From Sebastes aleutianus (lineage: Eukaryota; Chordata; Actinopteri; Perciformes; Sebastidae): DNA of 64,000 nt. Below are positions 23,600-35,860 of this stretch, piece by piece (the stretch's first letter is position 1; every line of letters starts with the position of its first letter). The stretch is from assembly GCA_916700875.1 (NCBI GenBank), contig CAKAKS010000039.1, positions 28,080,815-28,144,814 of the forward strand, written 5' to 3'. The translations under genes were made by a program, and so were the position numbers. The notes beneath the pieces were generated by a model. That model was not told where the DNA came from, did no database searches, and saw nothing but the letters and a program-made list of their open reading frames with translations.

Positions 23600-23800
23600 C
23601 GCCATTATAGTGTCTCAAGTTGCTAATCGGACTGTAAACAATGAGCAGTGCACAGAGGAGTAAGTCTTGGCCCAGATATCTGCTGGCTACACTGGAACCC
23701 CAGAAATATTGGAGATTGCCCCCGAAGGCTTATCGTCGTCATACCAATAGCCGATGGGTTCCGAGATCGCTCAAACCATGACTGATGTTGTACAGTTTTC
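23600..23800 (+). repeat. dispersed repeat, copy 1
   Basis: Shares GTCTCAAGTTGCTAATCGGA, CTGGCTACACTGGAACCCCA and GAAATATTGG with 55296-55475, in the same order and orientation. Non-coding; family unknown. Confidence 0.7.
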
Positions 23801-25118
23801 GACAATATTACTGAACTGCCAACGGCCATGTCTATGCTTTAAGTCAAATTAATCTACAAAATATAAATTAAATATTTTTTTTTTATAATTTCAGTTTCTT
23901 CTTAAATGTGTATGTGATTATAAAATTTTTTCAAATTATGTATGGTATAATGACATGAGTTTTTAATTGTAGAAAAATGAGACAAGCCTAGTCAAAATTG
24001 GAACAATCACTCATTGTGGGTGTTACCACAGTGTCTTTTTGTTACTACCACTAGGAGCTGCCAAGGTCAGAAATGTTAAAATTCTACACATATGTAGGGA
24101 CTTTAAAATCTGAACTAGTCAACATAAGTAACATCAATTTAAAATGCAGTAAAAAAAGAGAAATGTGACTTAGAAAATTTTTGCTGTATGGACGCTGACG
24201 TGAGACGTGACAAGGCGAGATGAACGGATACTGTTATCAATTGGTCCTACTTGTTGAATCATTATGATTAGCAAGGTGTCACACTGTTTAATATGGAACT
24301 ACAAAGTGGGCAATGAATAAGACATTATCATAACTAGACATATTATTATGACTAAATAAAAAACATAAAGACTATGATAAAATACAGAAAATAATACAAT
24401 TTGAAATTATTTAATAAATAATTAAAACTAACAAATTACCATAACATGTTATTTTTTTAAGTATATTTTTATTTCAGTAACATGTATCTAATAATGGTGT
24501 AAAATCCTTTTCGCATGGGACTAGTATTACCTGGGGACCTCTAGTCATGTAATAATTAAAGAGGTCGTCTGTGATCTTAATCCCATGTGAACCGGCCATG
24601 TCCGTAATTTGCCAAGTAAAGATTCCACCTACTAAATTACCTATCATATTTCGCCAAACACAGAGGTCATGTGATAATATTAGTCCTGTGCGAATCCGCA
24701 TCTCTGTGATTTGGGGGCCAATTTATTTTTTCCAAGATTTTTTTGTTTTCTCTGCTTTTTTCCGGATTGTTACGCAGAGCCTCAACATCATATCCGGGGG
24801 ATAATGTCAAAAATTTTGAGTAAACTACAGACTTTGTTCATCCCGTGCAAATGCGCCGCACAAAACACAAACAACATAAAGAAGGAGGTGTGCACAAAAG
24901 CTATTTTGCAAAAATATATAGAAATGCATTTTTGTTTTGCTGATGATTAGTAAGCTGGATATAACCTTGTTGACAGTTTAATATCTCATGCTCATCTTTC
25001 TGACGTAAACTGAGAGTGAACTGAATTTGACCCTGACTAGTTAAAAAAACATACTAATATATTCACTTTCACATTGGCACTTCATGTGATTGAGGCACGA
25101 GAGGAGTGACAGCTCAAA

Positions 25119-25624
25119 TTTATTTGAAAATGATTAGAAATATTTTGGGATAAAGGAGTGATTCACATTATACCAGTTAGGTGAACCCCTACGATGGCTC
25201 TAGTTAATTAGTAATCAGTCTAGTAAGGCACTACTGCATGTACAAACAAGTCTCAGGAACCTTGCATCCCTGGAGAGTCGACTGTAGGTATTGTGCAACA
25301 TTTCTGCAGCACACCAGCAAAATATTTGGCGTCTCGGTACGATTAAATGCACAAAGTTACTGGAATTTGCCGTTAGTTCTTCTTTAGGAGGAACTGAGAA
25401 ACGCAAATACATTAAAAGAAGTCTCAACCAACTAACCAACCAACCACTCAACCAATCAATTCATTCTTACGGTAAAGCAGTATGGCACCATCACGAACAC
25501 AGCCCAAACCCCTTATTTGACTGATGACATCACTGATATGGGCCACATATCCTATGCGGTACAAACTGGTAGGTAAACACAAGTCACATGTCCTTCATCC
25601 ATTGGCTAACATTTAACAGAATCA
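25119..25624 (-). other. gnao1: candidate 3' UTR and poly(A) signal of the exon 7B-8B transcript
   Basis: The first canonical AATAAA on the gene strand after the exon 8B stop is at 25119-25124, about 500 nt away. Nothing else in the stretch resembles a gene. An alternative terminal exon needs its own cleavage site, so a short 3' UTR ending just past this hexamer is the simplest reading; a further hexamer lies at 24722-24727. This is inference, not proof. Confidence 0.35.
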
Positions 25625-25812
25625 TCAGTAGAGGCCACAACCCCGCAGGTTATTTGCTATGATGACATCAGTGACAGCATCAAAGACAAACTGGATGTTG
25701 TTGGTGTCTGTAGCGCAGGTCACATGGGAGTAGACCTCTTTGCTGGGCGACTTGTTCTTGCTCTCGTACTGAGACTTAATGTGGTCTATTCCGTCCAAGT
25801 AAGTGTCTGGAC
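25625..25812 (-). CDS. gnao1: gnao1 exon 8B: alpha-o2 C terminus with stop
   Basis: The coding part is 188 nt. It begins after ctctctcctcag with GT CCA GAC ACT (completing Gly293, then PDTYLDG) and ends GGC CTC TAC TGA. Sequence blocks are PDTYLDGIDHIKSQYESKNK, SPSKEVYSHVTCATDTNNIQ and FVFDAVTDVIIANNLRGCGL, then Y and stop. TCAT (324-327) is the G5 guanine-binding loop. The last helix is the receptor contact, and Cys351 in GCGLY is the pertussis-toxin ADP-ribosylation site. QYESKNK, THV/SHV and IQFVFDAVTDV are alpha-o2 signatures. The start of the exon (PDTYLDGIDHIKS) is the most divergent part against the recalled mammalian B form. It pairs with exon 7B about 3 kb upstream. Confidence 0.97.
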
Positions 25813-28803
25813 CTGAGGAGAGAGGCACACAGAGAGAGAGGTTAAAAAGAGTGGGAGTTAAGTGGAGGCTTAAAAGCTGTTTATATCAGTGGGCTATCCT
25901 ACATTTCCTGTATCAGCACTATTTTCTGATATTTTATGAAAACATAACCTTTGGCTCTCTAGCTCAGCACACATTCTGCTGAGGTGTACGGAGGGCTGTG
26001 CTTACTGCTAGCCAAGCTGTAATAAATATGATACATGGACAACTTTTTCAGACAAAATGGAAAGGTGACAAATGAAATGCGATGGAAAATGTTATGTCTT
26101 GGTATTGTTGGCAAAGTCTGCCAGTTTCTGAGTATTGCCAATTTATCAAAGTCTTTATACAGCAACAGAACAAGACTGACAGATGTGAGGTCTTAGAAGC
26201 GAAAGGTTGGAACTATTGCTCGTATTGTATACTGATTAATTTTACAGCAGTGCCAAATCTAATGTATGACCTTTCAGTTCAAGTCCATTATAAACTGTGA
26301 GAGTTAGTTCTGCTTGTAATGCAAGCACTTGCCATGCAGTGGATTCAATCAAGAGCTTTAATTTGTTGTAACGCTGTTGGAATGAGTCCGATCTCAGTGG
26401 AGTAATTTTTGCTCAAAGTGTCACTAACATCTACTTGGCTCTCAGCCATCAGCGGCACTGTGGTTTGTCTGTCTGCTTCAGCGGCGGCTTCATCAGAAAA
26501 GGCTCGAAGTCTGGCCATGTAAAAGGATGAAGAGAAGAAGAGGAGGAGGAGAGGAAACAGGTTTGGAATCCTAATTCTCTCTTTCTCACAGTCTCTGTGT
26601 TTTGGTCTCTCTCCATGTTGCTTTCCCACAGTCTTGCTTTGTCTATTTTTTTCTCACACTCTGGCTTTCTCACGTTGTTTCCCCCTGTGTTGTCTTATCT
26701 CTCATTTTCTCTTGTATCTAGCAAACCATAGCTCCTCTCCTTTGGACTCCTGGTAACACGCCTGATTTCATTCACTACTTCTCTGACTCTCATCTTTGTT
26801 TTGTTCCAGAGTCTGAGCTCTATGTCTGCTCTTTCCTGTTGCCTTCAATCTTCTGTTTCCCTTTCTGTCTATTTGTGCTCCTCTCCATTCATCCTTCTTC
26901 AGACAACCTTTTGTTTGCAGTATAACTTTCATCAGAACAATTGTACTTTCTACAGACAACTGTGCTCTTTTGCACTCTATGAATATGCTGCCAAATGCAC
27001 CTTATTCATCGCTCCCCTCAAATTTTTTTCACAAGGCTGATAAGACATATTTTACTTAAATATGCAGAGAACTGTTGCTGCTAATATAAAGGCTGGGGTT
27101 TGCTATAAAGTTAATACATGCACAGTGATTGATTTAGCCAGCTGGTTTGTGTTTGTTAATTCAACATAGGGCTGGGAAATATATATACATCAATTAGATA
27201 TTATTTGTGTTTTTGCACCATGTGTAAAATGTTTACATTGTAAAAATCTAGGTATTACAACGTGCACATAAAGATGACTTTTAGCCAGAAATGAATGTAG
27301 ATGATAGCTGATTACATTAGCAGTCTTGAGTCTCGACAGTCCTGTAAACTGTGAGATGAATAGTTAGATAATATTATACAACGCTGAAGTTTCCTGGACT
27401 GTCATGACTCCGGGTGGTGAGCTGGATCTGGATATTTTATAGTGAATCTAATGGACACATCTATGAGAGAGATGGACTGAAGACTCCACACACTAATATG
27501 AGTGTTTGATTTGGTTTGGTTTGTTGATGAAGCATTATCTCATTATTAAATGTAACTGATTACTAATGTGGATGTCTGCACTCTTCTTATATGAAGCAAC
27601 TGGTGCTGACAGTCCTTAACCAGACCTGATTCAACATAAAAATAAAACTACAGGAGGTGCAAATACTAGATTTGTGACAATTAAAACTGTTATTTAAAAG
27701 GGAAAGAAAAACTAAGAAATTAGCTGTTGGAGAACGTGAGGTCTAGGGCAGGGGTGCCCAAACTTTTTCCCTTGGAGGGCCGAAACCTGAACTTAATGGT
27801 GGGCCATTGGCCAAAAGCATACACCTACTGTATTATATTGTTAAGATGCAAAATGGTACTAGGTTTCCTTAAGTTTCCCTAATTGAATATTCTTTTAGCT
27901 TTTACATAGTTAACACTTTAAAACCCCCCTGCTGAATACAATTGGGCTCATTTCCAGTTATACACAATTTCTATAATTCCAAGACTGTTTAAGGACGACA
28001 GTATGTAGAAATAGTCAAATACACCATTTTACAATAGGTGAAAATAATACCTCATTCAAAAAACTGCATGTTTTTTTGCCCCAGACTGCATGGGATTAGC
28101 ATAAAGTGGGCATGTCTGTAAAGGGGAGACTCGTGGGTACCCATAAAACCCATTTTCAGTCACATATCTTGAGGTCAGAGGTCATGGGACCCCTTTGAAA
28201 ATGGCCTTGCCAGTTTTTCCTCATCAAAATTTAGCTTTAGCAAACTTTGGAGCCTCTTTCCCGGCAAGCTAGCATGACATGGTTTGTACGAATGGATTCT
28301 TTAGGTTCTCTTGTTTCATATGATGCCAGTATCTTCACTCTAGCTCTAAAACAGCCTGTTACAGCCTCCAAAAGACGGTAAAGTTGGTCTGGATAGCCGG
28401 AAATCCTGCAGGTCTTTTAATTAAAATAACCTTATGGCCCCAGTTTGGGCAGCCCTGGTCTAGAGGCATGTATGACTCTATGTAGAGAGTAATTCTATCC
28501 ACAGATCACTGAGATCAGATAAAAACACTTCCATTTGAAGAAATATATTTTGAAAATGTTAATGTCATAAAATCTTTTTACTACTACTGGTGCTGGGTTT
28601 AGTGTTGAAATGCTTTGTCAATGACTCTTTGACCAACAACTTGTATGTCTTAAAGTTAGGACTATTTCTCTTTCCTTAATCGGCTACTCTTTTTTTGTTA
28701 ATACTAGGTGGGGGAAGCTCTACCTCAGCGGTCACAGTGCCTCCCAGTGTCCATACAATTATAAAGCATACAGTATGAACTCGTCATGAGTATGGATATG
28801 TAC
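25813..28803 (-). other. gnao1 intron 7B-8B
   Basis: The ~3.0-kb intron has donor GTACAT and acceptor ctctctcctcag. Its transcript-proximal part carries the hAT-type element at 27749-28457. The region 25830-27740 shows only short pyrimidine-rich runs (26570-26720) and no gene. Confidence 0.85.
27749..28457 (+). mobile_element. hAT-type non-autonomous transposon
   Basis: The 709-bp element starts CAGGGGTGCCCAAACTTTTT and ends CCCAGTTTGGGCAGCCCTG, an imperfect terminal inverted repeat of the CAGGGGTG type typical of hAT elements. The flanks GTCTAGGG (27741-27748) and GTCTAGAG (28458-28465) form an 8-bp target duplication with one mismatch, also diagnostic of hAT. It has no transposase frame. 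Its interior recurs in inverted orientation at 42561-43270 and in part at ~49530-49830. Confidence 0.88.
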
Positions 28804-28957
28804 CAGTGTACTCAGGGAAGCAGATAGACAGTGGTGACTTGATGATCTTGCTTTCAAAGATGTCTTTCTTGTTCAGGAAGAGGATGATGGAGGTGTCCTT
28901 AAACCACTTGTTGTTGCAGATGGAATCAAACAGCTTCATAGACTCGTGCATGCGGTT
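28804..28957 (-). CDS. gnao1: gnao1 exon 7B: alpha-o2-specific GTPase segment with NKKD
   Basis: The 154-nt exon begins after tctcttctacag with AAC CGC ATG (NRM) and ends ACT G before the weak donor GTACAT. Residues 242-292 read NRMHESMKLFDSICNNKWFK, DTSIILFLNKKDIFESKIIK and SPLSICFPEYT. NKKD (270-273) is the G4 motif that reads the guanine base. The KLFDSICNNKWF and KKDIFE signatures match the mammalian alpha-o2 (B) form rather than alpha-o1. Length and phase equal those of exon 7A, from which it differs at about nine residues (248, 249, 259, 261, 274, 276, 277, 280 and 283). It lies upstream of 7A in the transcript, so it is the proximal choice after exon 6. Glu246, a disease hot spot, is intact. 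Confidence 0.97.
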
Positions 28958-29336
28958 CTGTAGAAGAGACATTACCAAGGGTTAAATGGGGTTTAATCAA
29001 CCAGACAAGCATACAGAATTTTTGCTCAGATGTGTTCAGAACACTCAAGTAGTCAAATCAAGAACACACATCCTGCATACACACCGTTGAAACACAAAGA
29101 GGAACTGGGTAAATAAAAATGAGAAAGCAGAACAGAAGAGTTCCTCTTGTCTACGGACACAGCATTTCCTGCTGCATGTCGTGTGTGTATTTGTGCATGT
29201 GTGTATATCAGCACATTAGTAACAGAAAAATGATTAGTAAGCTGGATGTTGCAGCTGAGTTAAACAAAGCCATGCACAGCTGTGATCGACTGCCTACTTT
29301 AACTGCAGTACGGAAACATGAATAAATCATAGCTTA

Positions 29337-29728
29337 AAGGTACCCTGTAGAGTTTCTGACCACTAGGGGCACTGCAGAGCGATGCTTTGAAAAGAAGGCC
29401 TCTGTATTGAGTGTATTAGGTATTCTGCAGCATGTGCTTAAGGACATAACCTGCTCACCAGGAGCAGATGTTTATGTAATCTGCAGGAGGCAGCAACAGT
29501 TTGTGGAGGTAATGAATTATAAAGGCTGCAGTGTACCAATGAAGGAAGAGAAGAAGCCAAAACAGGCCGATGTAAACAATGCTCATTTAAATTAGCTTTG
29601 CAAATGTTTTCTGAGGTCGAGAATTGAATATGTTTCTTAGGCCGGATACACACAATGTATTTTGGTGAGAAACGCTAAATGTAAACAAAATAAGAAACAG
29701 TGTTTACAATGAAAACTCCACAGGGTAT
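29337..29728 (+). mobile_element. short MITE with mirrored ends
   Basis: The left end AAAGGTACCCTGTAGAGTTT is mirrored by the right end AAAACTCCACAGGGTATA. The body of ~390 bp carries no gene. It lies 18 bp before the next element at 29747. Confidence 0.65.
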
Positions 29729-29746
29729 ATAATGAATAAATGCTAC

Positions 29747-30094
29747 GGTAACACTTTATAATAACCATCATTTATAAATGGTAAATTGATAGTTAATTAA
29801 GCTTAGTTAATGGACCAGAAACCAATTATTAACCATTGACAAAATATTAACTCTCTACCTAAACAATGTGTTTATTTACTTTACTTTTTTAAAAGTATTT
29901 TTTAACCATTTAACAAGATATTATAATCCCCAGTTCCAACTTTATAATAAGTCCAAATAAGTTTTATAGACAGTTTAAAGACTAATTATTAACCATTAAC
30001 AAAGTGTTACAAATATCTATCTATGTCATGTTTATAAATGTTCTACAAACAATTCCTTAATGGTTTACAAATCATTTCATGATCATTAACAAAT

Positions 30095-30174
<80 letters not shown>

Positions 30175-30333
30175 TGGAACAATAAACTGTTCAAATAACA
30201 TAAATTATAGCATTACTAATAATTGGTAATCACTAATTATCATTTCATTGTTTGTTGACAGTAAAATAACTATTAGCTATGTTTAATTAACTATCGTTTT
30301 ACCATTTATAAATGGTTATTATAAAGTGTTACC
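29747..30333 (+). mobile_element. hAT-like MITE with a microsatellite core
   Basis: The ends GGTAACACTTTATAATAACC and GGTTATTATAAAGTGTTACC are a perfect inverted repeat over at least 20 bp, continuing to TTTATAAATGGT. The flanks AATGCTAC (29739-29746) and AATGCAAC (30334-30341) are an 8-bp target duplication with one mismatch. The middle holds the CA-TA array at 30095-30168. Confidence 0.85.
30095..30168. repeat. CA followed by TA microsatellite
   Basis: About ten CA units pass directly into about 27 TA units, inside the MITE at 29747-30333. Confidence 0.95.
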
Positions 30334-30749
30334 AATGCAACATTAAAAAGTAGATTTAAGGCATAGATGTAAACACTGTTAAATTAGCATCTGAAATGCA
30401 GCTAAAACAAAGCATGAGAATTTTCAAAAACTATGATTAATACATTAAGTTAATTTTAGTATTTGATATACTTTTCATCATTAGGCACTTTCTCGTGTTT
30501 GTAGATCATGGGATATTTGGCTCTCTAGATTGAGTCGTTAGCACCGGTAGAATGCTTTGTTAGCAAAAGAGCTTCATGAATCAGTCTACTTTGACTAATT
30601 CTCAACAGAATCCACTGTTCTGTTTGCTAATGAAATCTGTTCAAGGAGAAAAGCAAACTAACTGTTGTCATTACTTTTTAGTAACACTAATCAGTCAAGA
30701 AACCTCTATACTGCATATGAAAGTGCTTAGTGATGAAAACATATAAGAC

Positions 30750-30804
30750 TTGAATTAAATTGAATTGAATTGAATTGAATTGAATTGAATTGAATTGAAT
30801 TGAA
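30750..30804 (+). repeat. TTGAA pentanucleotide microsatellite
   Basis: About ten TTGAA units, the first slightly altered. Confidence 0.95.
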
Positions 30805-30999
30805 AGCAGTTTCTCTCTGTTCATGAACCCGTATTGCCAAGTTAAGGACAGGGGAGGGAAGAAAAGGTAAGGCCCATCAACCAATCAGAATAGAGGAAAC
30901 TAGAAATGTGTCATGTTACTCTACAGTAGATAGCCTCACACACAATAGAATGACGGAAGAAAGGGGGTTTAATTAGTTGTATAAATAACAAAGTGATCA

Positions 31000-31025
31000 G
31001 ATAGATAGGTAGATAGGTAGATAGG

Positions 31026-31080
<55 letters not shown>

Positions 31081-31087
31081 GTAGGTA
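31000..31087 (+). repeat. GATA/GGTA tetranucleotide microsatellite
   Basis: About 22 units, mostly GATA, flanked by GGTA variants at both ends. Confidence 0.95.
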
Positions 31088-32897
31088 GCATTTGAGTAAG
31101 TGAAAACAAAGCTGTGCAAAAGAGACACAGAGACAATTCAATTCCACGGTTCACAAACAGAAAGAGGCACTGCTTTCAACTCATGGTAAGTGCATCAACC
31201 TATCGGGAGGTTTCATACCTGTCTGTGGGTGGAGCATCTGTAGAAGATCTGACTGCTGATTGGTTAGAGAGTACAGTCGATGGCGAGAGTGACAGGAGGA
31301 GTGGAAGGAGCCAGAGATGCTGCAGGACGGAGCTTAGAGCAGGAACAGAAAACGCAAGGGACCCGCTCACCCACCCATGTCCTACTGTCTTTATATGACA
31401 CCTCCTCTACCCCAAACACATGTACAGCACACACATACACACCCTAGTGCTGAAAAGAAAGTGTTTAGAGGCAGGAGGACAGGACTTTATCCAGACAGTG
31501 TTCACCCAGAGCAGTTGTCACTGTATAGTCTGTGTGTGTGTTTTCACATAAACAAGACAGAGAGAGAGGCAGAGAAAAACACAATGCAAGCAGTTCTTCA
31601 ATAGAAAGAAGGGAATTAAAAAGTGGAAGTATTATGTGTTGCACTGCATGTGTGTGTATGTGTTTGTGTCCACACAGCACTTAGGTGTCAAAACCTTTAG
31701 TATGGGGACAGTGAGGTAGTCTTTTACTTCTTTATTGTTGACAAAATAACCCACAAATGAAATAAACAACTGGTTCTGTCACCTCATTATCAATATCATA
31801 CAGATACTGCAATTAATTCAGTTTCCTAAAAATAAAAAAAAGCATTAGAAGTTTTAAAAAGTCTTTAATTTTATTATACAAGTCTTGAATATTTTCTCTT
31901 GTTGGCTATATAATTATAGTTACAAAATGTTTCTGTATCTGACTGTCGGGAGACATTATACACCGATAAACTAAAAGTGGGATTGTTGCGACAGTGGATT
32001 GTGCATGCAGGTGGCGGTTTTGTCCCGTTTTTGAGGAGTTTAAGTCAGCACCATCAGAATTGTAGCAAACACTGTCGCTGCTACTAGTTACAGTAGCTAG
32101 GACGCTCGTCGACTCATAATGGGCAAGTGTCAATTTTAGCAAACACTTAAATAAATGAATTGGTTCATACATCCATTCATTTTATGCCCCTAATCCAGGT
32201 CCAGGTCACATTAATTCAATAAATTATAGTATTGGCAATTATTGTTATATACTGCTGGGAAGTAGGCTCGCCGCGGTAGTCTGTGTTACCGATGTTTGGG
32301 CATACACTGATTACTTGGTGTCAAAGCGAAAAGCAGAAGCGCCTATTTGCCAATATTTTAGATTTAAACCCAATGCTATAAGGGAACCATAATGTTAATG
32401 AGGCAGTCATCGTGTGGGGGACAAAGTGGTCACAGCCAGTGTGTGTGGCGCAGCGGTACCAGGTGGAAACCTGTGGCCCTGCAGCGAAAGCTTAACCGGA
32501 GTGGCCAGACAGACAGCCGTCCAACGTTAAAGTAAGAGCCTGCATATATTGACCGTCTTCTTTTCTTGTAAAATGTCCAGTGTAATCAGTAACACTGGTG
32601 TTTATTAACTGGTGGGAAAACTTCCTCAGCGTGACATCCCCACTGGGAAGTAGTGAAAAATGTGATATAATAATCACTAATTATATGCTATATTGTCCCT
32701 ACTGGCTTTCCATCATACTTTGTATACAGTCATTTTAATGATGGCATTAAAATTTCGATGTGGTATTAAAAAACCCTCCAGAAAGCCTGAAATGCGTGAA
32801 CAACGAAGGGATTGTTGGAGTTGGGGTGTCCCGATATGTTCAAAGTGCTGCCATATTTGTTTCAGGAAATCAATTTCTTTGTTTTACTTGAAAATAT

Positions 32898-32976
32898 AAA
32901 TGACTTCAAGGAATACACAGTAACCTCTTTCAAGGAATAAATGACTTCGAGGAATACACGGTAACCTCTTTCAGCC
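32898..32976 (+). repeat. 41-bp tandem duplication
   Basis: AAATGACTTCAAGGAATACA at 32898 recurs as AAATGACTTCGAGGAATACA at 32939, and each is followed by AGTAACCTCTTTCA or GGTAACCTCTTTCA. This gives two copies at a 41-bp period with two differences. Confidence 0.9.
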
Positions 32977-34534
32977 CACCAAGGGAAAATGTGTCACATG
33001 TCTTGACATACTGGAAATGACTATTTGGAACTGAAAAGATTGTTACATGTAAATGTAGGCTATGATTTTATGTAAAATAAAGCCTTTTTGAAGTAGGCCT
33101 GATAATAATAATAATTAATAATAAACATACAGTATTAATTGCGTATGCATTATTTTACTTTGTAAGAGGCTGGTATACTAAGAACTTAAGGCGTTAAAGG
33201 AAAAATCCACCTTTAGATACTCTTAATGCCTGTCGAGACAGGATTAGTATTACGGGAAAAAGCTGGTATTCTAATTCAATTCATGGCGTGAGTGACTTTA
33301 ATGAACTTACCAAAAGTGATATACAGTATGTATTACTTCATCATTCTCATTACCGAGGCGGAGGTCTTATCTTTTCTGTCTGATTGTAGAAGAAAATCTT
33401 CACTGCACACTACCTTTACTTTCTGAATCACATGCCATGAATGTGTCTGGTAGCAGAACTGACAAGAGGATGTGGGCGCTCGCCGAAAAAACATTCAGTA
33501 ATGATAACTCCCACGCTAGTGTTTGTTCTGATCAACATTATGCATTATTATTGAAGTGCACTGTCTCACAGATGAAAAAAACTAACAATTAACAGACCTG
33601 CTATTACTGTTGTCTGAACAGATATAAATCTGGATTATTTAATGCAGTACCTTGACTTTTGTTTGTAATCGTGATTGGTAATTTTCTTTTTTTGGTAAAC
33701 CCATTTTGCCCCAAATTATGTAATTATATATTCGACTATTTGAACTTGTATTTTAGCTGTAGGCTGTGTTGGTGGAATGATAACAGTAGCCGCAATGTCA
33801 TGATTTAACAGTCCAGAGTTTAGAAATACGCCATTGCTCTTTGATGCTTAGGGACAGAAATTATGTTTACTATTAATGTTGTATATAGCGGAGACATTTT
33901 CTGCTATCAAATACGATTGCAGCTGTACTCAAATCATCCCCGTGACCTTACATCGCCTACATTTCGACAGGTAGTGCAAGAACAACAACAAAAAAAAACA
34001 CTACGCACCAATTAAATGGACTCATATGCAACACACACACAATAAAAGCTGTTTGTGAGTGTGTTTTATGACGAATATTTCCTCTCTTCAACTGACGTTC
34101 TTCTGGTGCTCCCAGCTCAGAGGGAGGCTTGATGACATCTGCATAAATAGAGCAGCCACTGAGCACAATTTCCCAGCCTGGAATCCTCCGAGGATACACT
34201 TCAGGCTTTATAAATAGCAGTGAGCAGCGTGCATTCAAATCAGCTTATTTGTTTTAGGTTACATACGTTGTCTCTACAGCCGCATGGGAGGCGTGTGGCC
34301 TTTTGTTGAGGAAACACTGAGCTACTCCATTGTAACTGTGTTTTACGATGCCCAGAGCCTTACTTTAACCATATAATAGATAGGTCCACATAAGTCTTTT
34401 GTTACCACTCCAGAGCCCCTAAAATACTCGCACATTGACAGTATCTCAGTATGAAAAAATGGTGGTAAATACAAATTTAAAAGGTTTTTATTTACCAACA
34501 CAGTATATATTGGTAATATGTTCTATGCTCACCT

Positions 34535-34799
34535 GATTTCTGAGGTTGTCACAATTGGATTTGCTCATGTATAACTAAAATCATAATAACACACTTACTG
34601 AATAATTTATACAAAAGTCTGTATAAAAAACAATTTCAAAAGATATATATTTGTTGCTTGCTCAGTTTGAATAAAGTGTTTCAGTATACATAAATTCAAG
34701 GATTTGTAATTTTTTTAGGGTGACGACGTCAGTGTGCTCAGCCTTTCCTAGATACAAGTAAGGGGGGCTTAAAAAAAAAACAGTTTGGGAACCACTGCT
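34535..34799 (+). mobile_element. degenerate hAT-type MITE, right part
   Basis: Shares CTGAGGTTGTCA, AACTAAAATCATAA and ATTTATACAAAAGTCTGT with 47366-48019 and ends in GTTTGGGAACCACTG, the terminal sequence of that family. The left terminus is not recognisable. Confidence 0.6.
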
Positions 34800-35860
34800 C
34801 TATATCATATTATAATTCTGTACCATTTTTATTTTAGCATTCAACTTCTTAAAAGTAAAGTAAGTAAAGAGAGTACAGGCATCGCAAATACTTCATGGGT
34901 GATTTCTACACCGACTGTATATCTCAGAATCTACAGACAGCATAATTTGGCTTTACAGCGATATCTGTGAGATGCCGTACATGTCATTCCCATTATTTAA
35001 AACAGGTAATTTGCTTTGGCCGGAAAGCAACTTGTTTTGCGGTACCAATTCCGTAAAGAATGATTTGCATAGAAAAAAAACGCACATATACTCCACTGTA
35101 TCTCCCCTCCTGTTTTGCATTGTTTGAAATGGAGCACTGTTGGTAAACAAACAAGTCCATAAAGTATTTTGAATGTGGCCTTCGGCGGTATTCCGTTGAT
35201 TTATTTACATTTTAGGGTGTGATATCAGAGGATGGTGCACCAAACGGAGATCCAGAGGAAACACCGTGGAATTCCATAGAAATTCACGTTGTGTTCTGGT
35301 CATATGGGAAATACAAAGGCAGGCGATTGCTGCTTCAGTGTTATTAAATAACACCAGATATTTAGATGGATGCAAAATGAGAGCAAAAAAGAAAGCAGAT
35401 ATGTTTGACTGTGAGTCTGTGAGTCCTAAAACATTCTGAAAAACCTATGAAATGCAAATATAAACATGTTAAGACTTTTATGCCTTAATTTATTTAGCAG
35501 CTCATCAAAGAGCACCACAGACATTTATCCCTCCCTGTCTCAAGCTTTTACACAGGCCGCGTGTTTAATGTCAGCTTAAACAGTTTCTACATATAGAACA
35601 AGCATATACTCTATCTTTATACTAGCTGTTATATAGCCAGTGTCAGAATGTATTAGGGGACTATTACCCATGTTGGCGCACATCCTGAAGGTTTGAAATA
35701 ACGCTACTGATGCTATTTGATATGGTTTCCTTTAAAAGGTGTGTTACAATATTTATAAATGGGTCAGAAGGCCACAAAGTGACAGAGAAAAAGCATCAGT
35801 GAGACAAGGCTAGAGAGAGAGGGTGAGAGAGAATATACACATGTGAACATCTGTCCTTAC

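Larger units (their letters stand above)
18029..25118 (-). other. gnao1 interval between exons 8B and 7A
   Basis: For the alpha-o1 transcript this is part of the long exon 6-7A intron; for the alpha-o2 transcript it lies beyond the 3' end. It holds the pyrimidine tract, CA-rich runs (18606-18645 and 21985-22050) and a dispersed repeat at ~23600-23800 that recurs at 55296-55475. The rest, including 18660-21980 and 23900-25100, is AT-rich and shows no gene. Confidence 0.8.
28958..35860 (-). other. gnao1 intron 6 (to exon 7B)
   Basis: The 6.9-kb intron has donor GTAAGG and acceptor tctcttctacag. Repeats lie between ~29330 and 31090: two adjacent MITEs, then pentanucleotide and tetranucleotide arrays. 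A 41-bp tandem duplication is at 32898 and a degenerate hAT-type remnant at ~34535-34799. The remaining stretches, 31100-32890, 33000-34500 and 34820-35850, show nothing I can name. Confidence 0.85.
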
